A DNA stretch of 64,000 nucleotides from Nitzschia sp. pyKryTriq1 (lineage: Eukaryota > Bacillariophyta > Bacillariophyceae > Bacillariales > Bacillariaceae). Below are positions 48,108-58,100 of this stretch, piece by piece. The DNA is taken from NCBI GenBank assembly GCA_956465555.1, contig OY101129.1:558001-622000 (forward strand). Direction: 5' to 3'. Within the stretch, counting starts at the first letter, position 1, and each line of letters starts with the position of its first letter. The position numbers and the translations under genes are program-made. The notes under the pieces were generated by a model. It ran no database searches, was not told where the DNA came from, and saw only the letters and a list, made by a program, of their open reading frames with translations.

Positions 48108-48439
48108 AACAGTACTGGGTATAATGCAACTAATACACGTACGCTCTAGCTAATAGGAGTAGATATTTGTATACATCATCATTCAACACGGTGAATAATA
48201 CAAAAATAAGACGGCTTTACTTTGACAACGGAATTCAAAAGAATTCTTCAGTTCAGTTGTGCGAGCAGTGGAGATGACCTTAGGCCATTTCCTCCAAGAG
48301 TGCAAGTTATTCGATTTCAGGAGTTTGAAGCTGCCGACAGGCAGCAGCAGCAGCAGCATTTTGCTATATAGCGAGCCCGAACAACCCACGCAAATGCAAT
48401 GCTGTATAGTTGGGCTGCGATCATCAGCTCGTCGGTGAT
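48108..48439. other. convergent intergenic region
   Basis: 332 bp between the 3' ends of paralogue B and the tetraspan gene. A CAG-type triplet run lies at 48340-48358. Nothing else seen. Confidence 0.5.
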
Positions 48440-50284
48440 TTAATTCTCCAGCCGAGCCAAATCTTCGAGAATTGCCATGGTTTCTTCTGGCGAAATATCA
48501 GTTTCGCCGGGTGTCATTTCGCTCACTGCGTCATAACTGACTGTGCGGGATTTGGGGGGAATCGCTAGCGATTCGAGAGGCATGTCTCCTTGCTTTTCTG
48601 TTCTACTACTCAACCCCACACGAACGGGACTTGATGAGCCAACCTTGGGAGTGGCGGATGACCGGTCTTCCTCCCCGCGTCTAGTGGTGGATGTTCGGGA
48701 AATGCTATGCGTAAGAACGTAATCTCGAGCACCCTTCTGGACTGATCTATTTTGGGAAGCCGCGGCATTGTCCATCTGCTCGTCGAACGGTGTGGGGTTT
48801 TCTTGTTCATCCCGGGTTTTCAATTTTTTCTTTTCTTCGCTGCCATCGGGACAAATGATAGTTACCTTAATCGCCTTCTTCTTTGCGGCGGGCCCTTCAC
48901 GTGCGGCTGACCGCTGCTCCTCCTCACGGGGCGCCCTTCGAAGTCGATTTTTCAGAGACGCAATATATTCGGCTGCACTCTTGCGGGGTTCTTCCTCGGC
49001 TTTCTTTTCTTCTACTTCTACTCCTTCTGAATAAGCTTCCGACTCGTCGTCTTCATCGTGAAGCAAGGATGTGTCTCGGTTCACTTCATCAGAGGGGCCA
49101 GGAATTTCAACTTCTTCTGAGTCGTCCCATGAAAAGGGACCGGTGATGGGCTGAATTTCCCTTCTCTGAGACTCGGGGGTTGCGGTGCTATGTTCTTCCT
49201 CATTATCGACCTTAGTCTTGAGGAGACCTCCCAAAGCCCAGCGTCCTCTTCCAAACGCCCAGAATGATCGACGTTCCTCTCCTTTTTCCTCGGGAGTAAC
49301 TGACACAACCGTCGAGTTTCCGACAGGTGCCTCTAAATCGTGGAAAACTTGATTATGCTCTTCCACACTTGCGTATTGCTCCTCCACCTTCGGGTGTTCC
49401 TCTTCCACATTCGAGTATTGCTCGACAGGAGCCATTGGAGCAGGCCGCCGCTTATCTTGGACGACAGGTGCAGGACGCTGCTTATCTTGGTCGAATTGCC
49501 GGAATGGAGGTTGCTCGTAGGAATCTGCCACGGGGAAGTCATTTCGCTTGCTTTCTGCGCTCCAATAAGCGGGTGCTCGAGGGGGCGATTCACGGAAGGC
49601 AGCAGGATCCGCCCGAGCACTACTCTCTCGAGGAGGCGCCGACAATTCATCGGTTCCTTCTCGGCTGTCTCCACCCGATGGGATGCTGATCTCACCAACC
49701 TTTACATCTCGGTCAGTGTTGCGCCACGCCTTGGTTTCCTTCGTCCAGTCCGGAGGGCGGAGGCATTGTGTCCACAAAGTCATAACCACAAACAGAACAA
49801 TACTTGTGATATTCAAGTATCCTCCTACTGCGACGGAACAAGTTTGGCGATTGATGTCCATATTACACGGCTCGCTTTCAAACATAAGAAAGATTGGTAC
49901 TTCCATGACTGCCGCGCAGGCAGCCAGGATTGATATCGAGCGCCAGGTGAAATTGGAGGGAGGGACGAGTACACTCAAGGTCCACGCTAACAAGGTAGTC
50001 AAACCGCCCAAGGCGAGGCTGACGTATAGAAAGATTTGGCTCAGGTTCCACATGCGATCCGATTCCGTGTAAAATGGGGATTCACATTGCACTCCAATAA
50101 AGACCGGATCTCCTGATTCCAGCTCCAATCCGTCTGGCGTCATTAGCAATCGATCAGGCATTGGGGTCACCTCGAGATAGCTGCAGTTGAAGCCTGCAAC
50201 GAGGCAGAAAACGAATCCTGCCGTGGCTAGACATGCCACAGAGACGGCAGTCGCCCGATGAGCAAAGGCGTGAACGTTTCCCAT
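48440..50284 (-). CDS. four-helix membrane protein with long acidic/Ser-rich tail
   Basis: A 614-residue protein starting MGNVHAFAH. Four hydrophobic helices lie in the first 180 residues: SVACLATAGFVFCLVAGF, IFLYVSLALGGLTTLLAWTL, SISILAACAAVMEVPIFLMF and ITSIVLFVVMTLWTQC. The loop between helices 1 and 2 has two Cys (C34, C68) and that between 3 and 4 has two (ESEPCNMD, RQTCSV), as in tetraspan-type proteins with disulfide-bonded outer loops. The remaining 430 residues are disordered, with Glu-rich and Pro-rich stretches and repeats such as EEHPKVEEQYASVEEHNQV, and are probably cytosolic. I do not recognise the family. The frame runs upstream to a TTG (50395); the first ATG, 50284, is used. 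Confidence 0.7.
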   Translation of the reverse strand: MGNVHAFAHRATAVSVACLATAGFVFCLVAGFNCSYLEVTPMPDRLLMTPDGLELESGDPVFIGVQCESPFYTESDRMWNLSQIFLYVSLALGGLTTLLAWTLSVLVPPSNFTWRSISILAACAAVMEVPIFLMFESEPCNMDINRQTCSVAVGGYLNITSIVLFVVMTLWTQCLRPPDWTKETKAWRNTDRDVKVGEISIPSGGDSREGTDELSAPPRESSARADPAAFRESPPRAPAYWSAESKRNDFPVADSYEQPPFRQFDQDKQRPAPVVQDKRRPAPMAPVEQYSNVEEEHPKVEEQYASVEEHNQVFHDLEAPVGNSTVVSVTPEEKGEERRSFWAFGRGRWALGGLLKTKVDNEEEHSTATPESQRREIQPITGPFSWDDSEEVEIPGPSDEVNRDTSLLHDEDDESEAYSEGVEVEEKKAEEEPRKSAAEYIASLKNRLRRAPREEEQRSAAREGPAAKKKAIKVTIICPDGSEEKKKLKTRDEQENPTPFDEQMDNAAASQNRSVQKGARDYVLTHSISRTSTTRRGEEDRSSATPKVGSSSPVRVGLSSRTEKQGDMPLESLAIPPKSRTVSYDAVSEMTPGETDISPEETMAILEDLARLEN

Positions 50285-51039
50285 TGTCTGTGAGATAATA
50301 CAATGGTGGCACTCGATTTTTTGTGCGTGCTGGTATCCAAAGAATGGAATAACTGTGATGTTGCGCAACAAGCGGCGGGAAACCAACAAGGGCAATTATT
50401 GTGCCGTATGATGTTGTGCACAAATTCTTCAATCTTGTAAAGGAGTCTCAACTTGGCGATTGCAAAATCTTTTGGCATGTTGTCTGATACTAATTATCGG
50501 CTGTTTCCCATGGAAATTTATGGAGGCGCATATGGACCAAAAATTTGGATGGTAAATATTTAGAATGAAAATCTTTATGTTTTATACAGGTTTGAATAAA
50601 ACATTGATTAGCAGTCGTGACATTTTCGGCCAAGATTTTCCCGGCGCCATAAAAGCAAGATCTTCGACTAAATTGACCATGTAGACACTAACTCTACTAC
50701 TAGCGTACATACCGGGCATTAGTTGCTTTCCATAGTACAAGTACGAGTACTAAAACCGCACGGGTAATATGGTACAATACGGTACTATTGGTTCTACTGG
50801 TTCTACGCCCACGGTCGGTATGCTGAATATCACTGACGAAATCGCTGCATAGTAGTAGTAGAGTTGTTGACCGAGCAATAGTCTACTATGATCCAGTCGT
50901 ACCCTGAAGAGAGTTTAAAGTATGGTACTGGTAGTAGAGACTTATTCTTCGGAGGCAGCGCAGAGCATCTCGTCGTCCCTTTCATCATCCCGTCCTCACC
51001 GCCGAACCATAGTACGGGCGACGCCTCACTCACTTCCCG
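50285..51039. other. intergenic, 755 bp
   Basis: Upstream of the tetraspan gene and downstream of the sulfotransferase gene. TTTTCCCGGCGCCA at 50635-50648 resembles an E2F site. 50865-50975 is related to 54633-54770 (see findings). No gene is seen. Confidence 0.45.
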
Positions 51040-52635
51040 TCATGATCTTTCAGAGAATGGCGGGGGCGGCTGGAGGGCAAGATCATCCGTGATATATGTA
51101 TAGTGAAAAATGCGCATCAATTCAGGGTCCAGCGCCTCGCGGGAATATTCAATCTCGTCATGATTCATTTCAAAGTATCGCTGTGTCGCATCTGTATTCT
51201 TTTTCAAAACGTCAACCAGAGTTTCGCCTCGTTTGGTATTACCGTGCGTCTTTGCTGGTGCGGTAAGTACGCGGACTGCTGTTACTGGGTGGTGACCATG
51301 AGTTCCTGGGCTAGAAATGGTAACAAAGGGTGCCTTCGTTTCATTGAGCAGGGCCTCTGATTTCCAGTCTGCCCCAATACATGCCTGGATGGCATGTATG
51401 ACTTGTGGTAGATGAAGCATAGTATCTTCATATCTCACAATCAATCGGGGAAATGGTGCATGCAGATATTGATTGTAGAAGTCGTTCCAAACATGGTACA
51501 GGGACGGCCATGACTGTGTCGTTTCCGGTATGCGTGCTTGTAAACCATGTTCAAGCCGAAGTGCGTCGTCAAGCGACTTGCCGCCAAATTTAATTGCAAT
51601 TCCTTTGCCGTGAATGCTCCTAGGATTCATCGTTATCACAGGGCATTCTCTACCCGTTCTGCCCGCCCAGCTCAAATCATAGGAGTTGGTACATGTACTC
51701 TTGCGCCAAAAAAAGGGATCTCGAATGACCACAATTGGCAACACGTTGGCATGTTCAATGGGGTCGCGGCCAACCCCTTGTGTGAAGATTTTGGGGTTGT
51801 GTTTCCACCAAGGTACAGTTTTGAAGGGCTGGTGATGCTTTGGATTCCCCAAATTAAGTTGCAAATTGTGTAAAACTGCATTGGTTCCTGTATTGAATGT
51901 TCCCGCAATTCGAGCAGTTGTGTTGGCCCCCCACCGACGTCGGAAGCTCTCACATTGCTCCATACCTATTATAATTGGCCCTCCCGTGTAAGTGGCTTCT
52001 TCTTTTGTTGGAGCCACGATATCTATCGGAGACGACTCTTTCTTCGTAGCTAGCAGTAGTGGTGCTGATATCCCGTTGTTGACAATCACGGTGCTGCTAG
52101 TAGTAGAATTAAATCCGGACGAATAGAAAAGGTGGACCGCATTTTCGATTATTTCTTTCGCCGTAGCCACCACGGTCTCCTCTTCAGTGGTCTTTTTCTC
52201 GCTGTGTTGGGTTCCACCCACCATCGTGGTCTTTCGAAGAAGCTCGACGAGCCCATCGAAAGAAGGCATCCCCTCGGTGAGGGCGGGAGGTGTAAGAGGA
52301 GGATCGACCATGAAGGACGCATGATGACGTGCTGCTGGTGCTATTTCATCATGACATGTGCAGATCCTTGAAGACGATTCATTTTGTGCTGCAGGCATAA
52401 TACCATAATAAAAATCAATATCAGCAGTACTCATGGTCTCAAGAGCTTTTTCTGACAACGCGTATGTTTCTTTAGAGACATGAACAACCACAATGAGCCA
52501 CACTACCGGTATGACCATCGCATCTCTTCTTCGCCTTCTACTTCTTCGCCTTCTTTGTTTGGCGGGACCAGCAGCAACATATCCTGCTGGTGTTATTGGG
52601 CTATGGTTGTAGCCTTGTCTCTCCCCTCCACTCAT
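51040..52635 (-). CDS. sulfotransferase-like type II membrane protein
   Basis: A 531-residue protein. A strongly basic tail (RRRRSRRRRR, 28-37) is followed by one helix (41-55) and a stem, so it is probably a Golgi resident. The C-terminal half has a PAPS-dependent sulfotransferase pattern: IAGTFNTGTNAVLHNL at about 243-258 where the family has the 5'-phosphosulfate loop, LPIVVIRDPFFWRKSTCTNS at about 299-318 for the 3'-phosphate site, LYHVWNDFYNQYLHAP, and LIVRYEDTMLHLPQVIHAI. The family sulfates sugars or proteins. The loop Gly-Thr-Asn-Ala replaces the more common Gly-Thr-Thr-Leu, as in many algal members. Acceptor unknown. Arg/Lys before the helix sets the cytosolic side. Confidence 0.7.
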   Translation of the reverse strand: MSGGERQGYNHSPITPAGYVAAGPAKQRRRRSRRRRRDAMVIPVVWLIVVVHVSKETYALSEKALETMSTADIDFYYGIMPAAQNESSSRICTCHDEIAPAARHHASFMVDPPLTPPALTEGMPSFDGLVELLRKTTMVGGTQHSEKKTTEEETVVATAKEIIENAVHLFYSSGFNSTTSSTVIVNNGISAPLLLATKKESSPIDIVAPTKEEATYTGGPIIIGMEQCESFRRRWGANTTARIAGTFNTGTNAVLHNLQLNLGNPKHHQPFKTVPWWKHNPKIFTQGVGRDPIEHANVLPIVVIRDPFFWRKSTCTNSYDLSWAGRTGRECPVITMNPRSIHGKGIAIKFGGKSLDDALRLEHGLQARIPETTQSWPSLYHVWNDFYNQYLHAPFPRLIVRYEDTMLHLPQVIHAIQACIGADWKSEALLNETKAPFVTISSPGTHGHHPVTAVRVLTAPAKTHGNTKRGETLVDVLKKNTDATQRYFEMNHDEIEYSREALDPELMRIFHYTYITDDLALQPPPPFSERS

Positions 52636-53524
52636 TGTGATTCCTTGTGTTTTGTCCTTTTCGTATTACCGCGGTAATATAGCGATAAAACCGCATGATG
52701 GTTAATGGTTTCGCTTTTATCATTGTACCAGATACGTATGTTCAGTGTTCACAGTGCAGTGTGCTTGTGGTGCGTTGTGCGTGATGATGTGCTTGCTTAT
52801 TTTGCTTATTGCTTTATTGCTTGCGGCTTGGCCGTGAGTGATTGACTACTCCGATCAGATGATTCATCAGTTCCATCTTGCTTGCTTGGTGTTTCTCCTA
52901 TCGGTATCCAATATCCATATGTGACGTCACTGTCCGTCCATCGTCCGTCAATGACCGATACCGGAGCCATAATGCTCTCATCACCACTAGTCTCATAAAT
53001 CTACTAAGCTCCTCTTATTGATTTACTTCACACGTAGTGACAGAGCTTAGTGATTTTTCTTGGTTTTGACCATGATGTCCTCCCGTATTCCCAGTGTCAA
53101 AGACACTTACTTCCAGCACAAAGTGCTCACTCGTCTCCAGAAGTCGAAAAATGAGTGTTTTTGGGTGCATTTGGGTGGGGGGGAAAGGGCATTTGGGAGC
53201 TCAAAAATGATGGAGTAATTGGGTCACGTTCGAATCACGGACGTGGTCATTTTTATTTTTGGGTGTCTTGCGATGACGTAGGCAGAGTAGATTCCGTTAA
53301 GTAAATTAGAAGTTGGATGACCGTAAATTAGAAGTTAGATATATTAGGGGTGCGTCGCGGTGGCACCTTCATTCTATTCATTCAGCATCCCGCCGGGGAG
53401 CCCGCAGCTAGTCTACGAGCGACTACAGCTACGCGAAATACTATGTAGCATCATACTTCTAATCACATCAAATACAATCCTTCACTGAGGAGTCAAAGAA
53501 TAAATCATTGAAAGAAGTGTAATA
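52636..53524. other. intergenic, 889 bp, with an LTR-type gag trace
   Basis: Between the divergent sulfotransferase and Mpo1-like genes. T-rich with GCTT repeats near 52770-52830. A short stretch at 53072-53218 resembles a Copia gag and is listed separately. CCGTAAATTAGAAGTTAGAT-type sequence is repeated at 53304-53342. Otherwise nothing. Confidence 0.45.
53072..53218 (+). mobile_element. trace of a Copia-type gag (fossil)
   Basis: About 147 bp coding IPSVKDTYFQHKVLTRL and, after it, VHLGGG, which recall the start of gag and the LGGG patch in Copia elements of diatoms. It is a small broken remnant; no other part of the element is recognised nearby. Confidence 0.35.
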
Positions 53525-54232
53525 ATGACGGTTCCTTTAAGTTTGTTGGGCGCTCATATCTTTGCCGCCGCTGGGATGACAGTCGTTGTTCAAGCGGCTT
53601 TAGGCTTTCACGACGCCAAAGATGCCCTCGCATTCTACGGCGTGTACCACCGCGAGCCTCGCAATCAGTTGGTGCACTTCTTTGGAGTTCCTGGCATTTT
53701 ATGGTCAATCCTCATAATATTTGTACATTTGCCGATTCCGTATTTTGGATCCAAACTAAGGAAGAGCCTGCCGGCCGACTATCAATTGACCTATGGACTT
53801 GTTTTGAGTCTGTTTTACTTGATATTCTACCTCCGAATTGATCCTCTGGGCGGGACACTTTATGCTCCGATATTGTGCGCCATGTATATATCTGCAGTGT
53901 ACATGCACCGAAGTGATCAAAAGAAATCAGGTGGCACCGCTTGGGCTGGAACTGGCCGTCTTATGGCCTTTGCTGTTGTTGTTCATGTCTTGAGCTGGTA
54001 TGTTCAAATTCATCTCGGCCACAAAATCTTCGAAGGGGCACAGCCAGCCGTCATGCAATCCTTGGGCGGGGCCCTGACTGTAGCTCCATTGTTTGCATTT
54101 TATGAAGGCTTGTGGCTAGCGGGAATCAATACGGACCTTCAAAATAAAACACAACAGCTGGTCGACAAGTATACAGTCGAATTGTGTTCATCAGGAGTCG
54201 ATATGCGAGTTTGCAAGTCACTATCCCTTTGA
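53525..54232 (+). CDS. Mpo1/DUF962 family 2-hydroxy fatty acid dioxygenase
   Basis: A 235-residue ER-type membrane protein of the DUF962/Mpo1 family. Seen: ALAFYGVYHREPRNQLVHFF with GVP (first His cluster, about 40-60), hydrophobic helices from ILWSILIIFVHLPI onward, FAVVVHVLSWYVQIHLGHKI, FEGAQPAVMQSL and APLFAFYEGLWLAG. The conserved His residues (in YHREP, VHFFG, LGHK) bind iron in the family. Yeast Mpo1 removes one carbon from 2-hydroxy fatty acids made from phytosphingosine, so this gene points to sphingolipid base breakdown. Length and motif order are complete. No intron. It is divergent from the sulfotransferase gene. Confidence 0.9.
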   Translation: MTVPLSLLGAHIFAAAGMTVVVQAALGFHDAKDALAFYGVYHREPRNQLVHFFGVPGILWSILIIFVHLPIPYFGSKLRKSLPADYQLTYGLVLSLFYLIFYLRIDPLGGTLYAPILCAMYISAVYMHRSDQKKSGGTAWAGTGRLMAFAVVVHVLSWYVQIHLGHKIFEGAQPAVMQSLGGALTVAPLFAFYEGLWLAGINTDLQNKTQQLVDKYTVELCSSGVDMRVCKSLSL

Positions 54233-54930
54233 TGAATGCATACTATTCTTGAAGAACGTGATCGCTGGCCATTCACATTACACCTTCTCGTAAGCAGTCT
54301 TCAAGACTTGGCAGCTTCGTTCAAAGTTCACTTCATTCCTATTCTTGTTGCAAGTCATCGCGACTAAATCATTTCAACTGACCGCAATGATCCTGTCCTA
54401 CAGATCTGGTGTTGGTCTACATGTACTTGCAGCTCGTAGGTATTCATTTATTCCATAGGAGAAATAAATTGTAGTACGTTCAACAATGAAATCATCATCA
54501 TCAACAACAGCATCCTACAACGTTCTTCAGCAGCATTTCGTCGCAATCGCAATAAATTCCTTGACCCAAGGTTAAGAAAGATCACAACCACAATAACTCT
54601 GCGCCTACCCTTGAAGAAATCGCTTTAGTTGTTTGATCGAGCAACGATAGTCTAATTCGTAGGATCAAGTAGTACTCGGAAGAGAGAGAGAGAGCTATAT
54701 TGAGTAGTAGCAGAGACTTCATCTACATAGAGACTTCATCTTCTGAGGTCGCGAAGAGCAAGATCGATTTTGGACCGCACGAAGCAACTCAAAAGAAACA
54801 ATGTTCAAATGCATGTGGATTTGAATACATATTCTTATACTACGTCGTTGTTGCTATTGTGGTCGCAGTGACCGGTTGCGATGATTGTCACTGTTGCTGT
54901 TAACGGTTTGTCCTCAACGACAAGTTGCTT
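54233..54930. other. intergenic patchwork of degenerate local copies
   Basis: 698 bp between Mpo1-like and MYND-SET genes. It contains a broken copy of the 3' end of the methyltransferase gene at 56.4 kb (54513-54583) and a stretch related to 50865-50975 (54633-54770). A frame at 54700-54903 lacks an ATG start and is not called. Confidence 0.55.
54513..54583 (-). pseudogene. fragment copy of methyltransferase gene 3' end
   Basis: About 70 bp matching 56386-56452, with shared runs CCTACAACGTTCTTCAGC, GCATTTC, TCGCAAT and ACCCAAGGTT. It covers the last codons, the stop and some 3' flank of the gene at 56400-57407. Extra bases and substitutions are present. Confidence 0.7.
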
Positions 54931-55914
54931 CTACTTGCCTTCGACAAGTAGATAGTTTCGATGCGACGATGGATCGGCAACCAAAGTCTTGAGGCGCGTA
55001 ACCTCTGGGTGCTCTGCATCCCCAGTGTAGGCAAGCACTGCTTCGTAGGCCTTGCTGGTATAATGTCTCCCGTCCCGAAGATATTTCCTCTTGGTAATGG
55101 TGACTTGGTAGAGATCATGGTATGTTCGCATATACAACCAGTCGGATATACCTAGATCATCATAAATAGACAGGGGAGCCCTGCCTTTCTGAAGCGCCAT
55201 GTGGGTTTGTCCCATGCTACCTGCATCCAGAATGGCACTATCCAGCCTAATGGCTTTCGTAAGTTTAGCCTCAATTGACGCATAGGAGCAAGCCCGGCAG
55301 TGGCATACAAAACCATACTGGCTCTGGAGCTTCATTCTTCTACCAGGATTTGAGCCAGTTACATAGGCGATTGTAATCTGCTCACCTGGGCTTATTGAGC
55401 GAGCCGCGACCACGATTTTGACACCACGGTTTTCAAGATACTGGTGGTCGGCATTTGCAAGACATTCATGGTACATACGAGACATAGTCACAAAGAGGCC
55501 CGTCTCTCCAATGTCACCCAATGGACTACATGACATGCCGTTGGTCAAGAGCTTCTCCATAAATGAACCATCGATGGGAGCGAGTGAAGCAACGGCTGAC
55601 TCGGCACTTGGTGGGACTTCACGCTGGTCCGGAAAAGCGGTTGGAACGCTAGGAAATTTCAAGAGAGGCCGTTCCACCATGATCTTATCGTTCTTTTGGA
55701 AAGACCGCAGTGCAAATGCCCCCAGGCCAATCCCGTGTACTTGTCGAATCTCGAAGTCGAACCCCAATTCGCCCGACTTGCCACAGTACACTCTGTGGCC
55801 TACTTTCCAATCTTGACGCTGACACTCTTTCGAGCAAAAGAGCCGCTTTTTGCATTTGCCACATTTGAGCAAATGCACGGCCGTTGTGTAGCAGTAGGCA
55901 CAGTATGCTTCCAT
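54931..55914 (-). CDS. MYND-finger SET-domain protein (SMYD-like)
   Basis: A 327-residue protein. The first 45 residues are a MYND zinc finger: CAYC, LLKCGKCKKRLFCSKECQR, QDWKVGHRVYC, all seven Cys and the His in place. A SET domain follows: FEIRQVHGIGLGAFALRSFQ for the N-terminal part, MSRMYHECLANADHQYLENR where SET proteins have NHxCxPN, then VVAARSISPGEQITIAYV and a post-SET-like FVCHCRACSY. SMYD enzymes methylate lysines of histones and other proteins. The catalytic NHS-type motif reads MYHECLANA here, and the Tyr in TIAY is kept, so activity is plausible but unproven. No intron or targeting signal. Confidence 0.82.
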   Translation of the reverse strand: MEAYCAYCYTTAVHLLKCGKCKKRLFCSKECQRQDWKVGHRVYCGKSGELGFDFEIRQVHGIGLGAFALRSFQKNDKIMVERPLLKFPSVPTAFPDQREVPPSAESAVASLAPIDGSFMEKLLTNGMSCSPLGDIGETGLFVTMSRMYHECLANADHQYLENRGVKIVVAARSISPGEQITIAYVTGSNPGRRMKLQSQYGFVCHCRACSYASIEAKLTKAIRLDSAILDAGSMGQTHMALQKGRAPLSIYDDLGISDWLYMRTYHDLYQVTITKRKYLRDGRHYTSKAYEAVLAYTGDAEHPEVTRLKTLVADPSSHRNYLLVEGK

Positions 55915-56399
55915 TGTCTATGGTAACTTTCTGACTGAAGAGGTTGGATAGCTACGCTCCAATTATATTGTACGATGTCCTTGCTGTTTCGCTGAAAGAT
56001 CTAGCTGGCGGCGAGCGCAAATGGACTGCTGACCTTGGGGTGGATCTGGATGGCATGGCATGGCAGCCGCCCATGCGTCAGGAGTTTGACTCTGACGGGT
56101 ACACGAAAATCTGAAGATCACTCTTTCTTCCACTTCCATAAGTACGTACGTCGTACTATCTTGGTGCAAGTACAAGTGCTGTCGTCCCCTTCGTTCCACT
56201 TTGATTGCTGTGTCAATGAATGCCTGTCGTATGGTTGACACAGATCATGTGCCGATGGACGAGTATTCTACAAGAATTTTCGTCGTTCAGCGCCGTTCAA
56301 AATGGAGACATATCCATACTTGTAGTCAGATATTTCCTCCCGGTAATGACAACTTCCTACAATCGTAGAGCTTAATTTTTCGCCTTCCTACAACGTTCT
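55915..56399. other. intergenic, 485 bp
   Basis: Upstream of the MYND-SET gene, downstream of the methyltransferase. It has a GTACGTACGTCGTAC run at 56140-56155. No gene or clear repeat. Confidence 0.4.
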
Positions 56400-57407
56400 T
56401 CAGCTGCATTTCATCGCAATAAAATCCTTCACCCAAGGTTCAGACAGATCATAAACGCAAGTGTCGTCTGCTTCAATGTTGGGGTGGGTAGGTATACAAT
56501 TATCACTCTCTGGAAAAGAAAAAGGTTCGGCCGAAAGATTGTTCGGATACCAACCTCCTTCTTCGTGGATGTTGTTGTTCTTGCGGTTCGTTCGGTATGT
56601 AGTCGAAATTAGAATTTGGGCACCGGACTTGAATACGTTGCAAAAGAACTGGACGCCTTGGTCAAGGTGCATATGCTGAATGACATCTCTCACGTGTACC
56701 AAATCAAAAGGTTTCTCTTCACCTTCTCTATCTTGAACCCTGGGAAGAGTGCATTTCGTTGCATCCCAAAAGTAGAAGCGTTTGTTGACATGGTGAGCGA
56801 AACGTTGCTTGTTGACTTCGATAACGGCACTGGTAATATCTAAACCCACGTAGAGAGGCAACGAATCTGTCTCAAAGCTATCATGTATCCAATTGACGTC
56901 TCCACATGGAATGTCCACCATTGTCTTGATATTGTACTTTGCAATTGTATCCTTGATGATCTGGAGAGAAGCTTCAGTGGCAGGGCCAAGATCGCTTCCA
57001 AGACCGGATGCGGATATCTTTCTTGTTTTTTGAGGAGGCCAGTGTGCATCACCGTAGAAGTCTGATGATTTTAGGGTCGTCGTTCCCCAGAGGCCTTTCT
57101 TGTATATCTGGTCAAAGTGACCTCTTGACGGCGAGTCGCACTGATCTGGAACGACCTTAAAGTTCGATGATGGGAATGTGACTGTAGCAGCATCACTTGA
57201 TGACTGGGTATCAACCTCCGTTGCTGTGTCTACCGGTAGTGATAGACACCCGTTTCCCGCCTTGGCATGGTTCTCCTCCACTGACGACACCAAAACCAAC
57301 GAAAAAGGATCACGATAGTACACTCGTGCTAGTAAACCAGCACCAACAATCGATATCATCATTTTCCTTGCGAATGATGCTTTTTGCCGAGGCTGAGAAT
57401 GCTTCAT
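56400..57407 (-). CDS. class I SAM-dependent methyltransferase, membrane-anchored
   Basis: A 335-residue protein with a basic N-terminus and one hydrophobic stretch (MISIVGAGLLARVYY, about 17-31), probably an anchor. The catalytic region starts near residue 150 with IKTMVDIPCGDVNWIHDSFE (motif I, SAM-binding), YVGLDITSAVIEVNKQRF, FYFWDATKCTLPR, FDLVHVRDVIQHMHLDQGVQ and ILISTTYRTNRKNN. The end EPWVKDFIAMKC is shared with the broken copy at 54513. The substrate is unknown; the anchor suggests secretory membranes and thus sugar or lipid O-methylation (inference). The open frame starts two codons earlier at a TTG; the ATG at 57407 is used. Confidence 0.78.
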   Translation of the reverse strand: MKHSQPRQKASFARKMMISIVGAGLLARVYYRDPFSLVLVSSVEENHAKAGNGCLSLPVDTATEVDTQSSSDAATVTFPSSNFKVVPDQCDSPSRGHFDQIYKKGLWGTTTLKSSDFYGDAHWPPQKTRKISASGLGSDLGPATEASLQIIKDTIAKYNIKTMVDIPCGDVNWIHDSFETDSLPLYVGLDITSAVIEVNKQRFAHHVNKRFYFWDATKCTLPRVQDREGEEKPFDLVHVRDVIQHMHLDQGVQFFCNVFKSGAQILISTTYRTNRKNNNIHEEGGWYPNNLSAEPFSFPESDNCIPTHPNIEADDTCVYDLSEPWVKDFIAMKCS

Positions 57408-58100
57408 GTTCAATGTTGTTGCTTGTTGTAACTACTTCTTGTAGCCTACAGGAAGTATTGTGAAGAAGTTTGATGTTCGACGAGAAAAATGCGAGACGAG
57501 AGATGATGAAGAATGATACGTACCGGGTACTGATGAGAGACCCGTCGGTATGAAAGCGTGACATTTTTTGCATGTCATGTCTGAGAACCCGGACATATCC
57601 GTTTCGTCGTCCGCGATAAGAAGCGGAAGTCGGCTGCAAAAGAGAACGAATGTGGCCATGCTGGCGCGGAATCGGCCGTACGTCGTACGTATTGGCGACC
57701 GATGTCCCAGGGGCTATTAACTATGATCCAACGTGCGAAGATAAAGTGATTTACGTACTCCGAGGACTGTAGACTGTAGAGGCCTTCAGAATGTCCGAGT
57801 GTGGTTTGGCGGTAATGACCATTTCGCGTCCGCATGCAGGGCGCAGAAATTTTTTATGCGAGTACATTCGAGCGCGCGAAAGCGCTAGTAATAGACATTA
57901 TTTTATTTTTATCCACGCGATAGCGCTAGTAATAGACATTGTTGTACATTCGAGCACGCGATAGCGCTAGTAATAGACATTGTTGTACATTCGAGGACGC
58001 GATAGCGCTAGTAATACTACCATAACTTTCATGTGGTAACGACAACAACACAACAAATAATAACGACAACAACAAAACACAAAACATTGGCTCATGCATA
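57408..58100. other. intergenic with 41-bp tandem repeat
   Basis: 693 bp between two divergent methyltransferase-type genes. A four-copy 41-bp tandem repeat lies at about 57863-58015 and a CAACAA-rich stretch at 58040-58085. No further gene recognised. Confidence 0.55.
57863..58015. repeat. tandem repeat, 41-bp period, about 3.7 copies
   Basis: The core AGCGCTAGTA starts at 57881, 57922, 57963 and 58004, exactly 41 bp apart. The unit is GCGATAGCGCTAGTAATAGA followed by CATTGTTGTACATTCGAGGAC. One unit differs over about 17 bases without a length change. Confidence 0.9.

Noticed and set aside
53224-53240. CGTTCGAATC, another tRNA B-box look-alike
   Set aside because: No matching A box at the right distance and no stem.
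54700-54903. A 67-codon frame with a hydrophobic end and Cys-rich tail
   Set aside because: It has no ATG start, and its first part overlaps a degenerate repeat.
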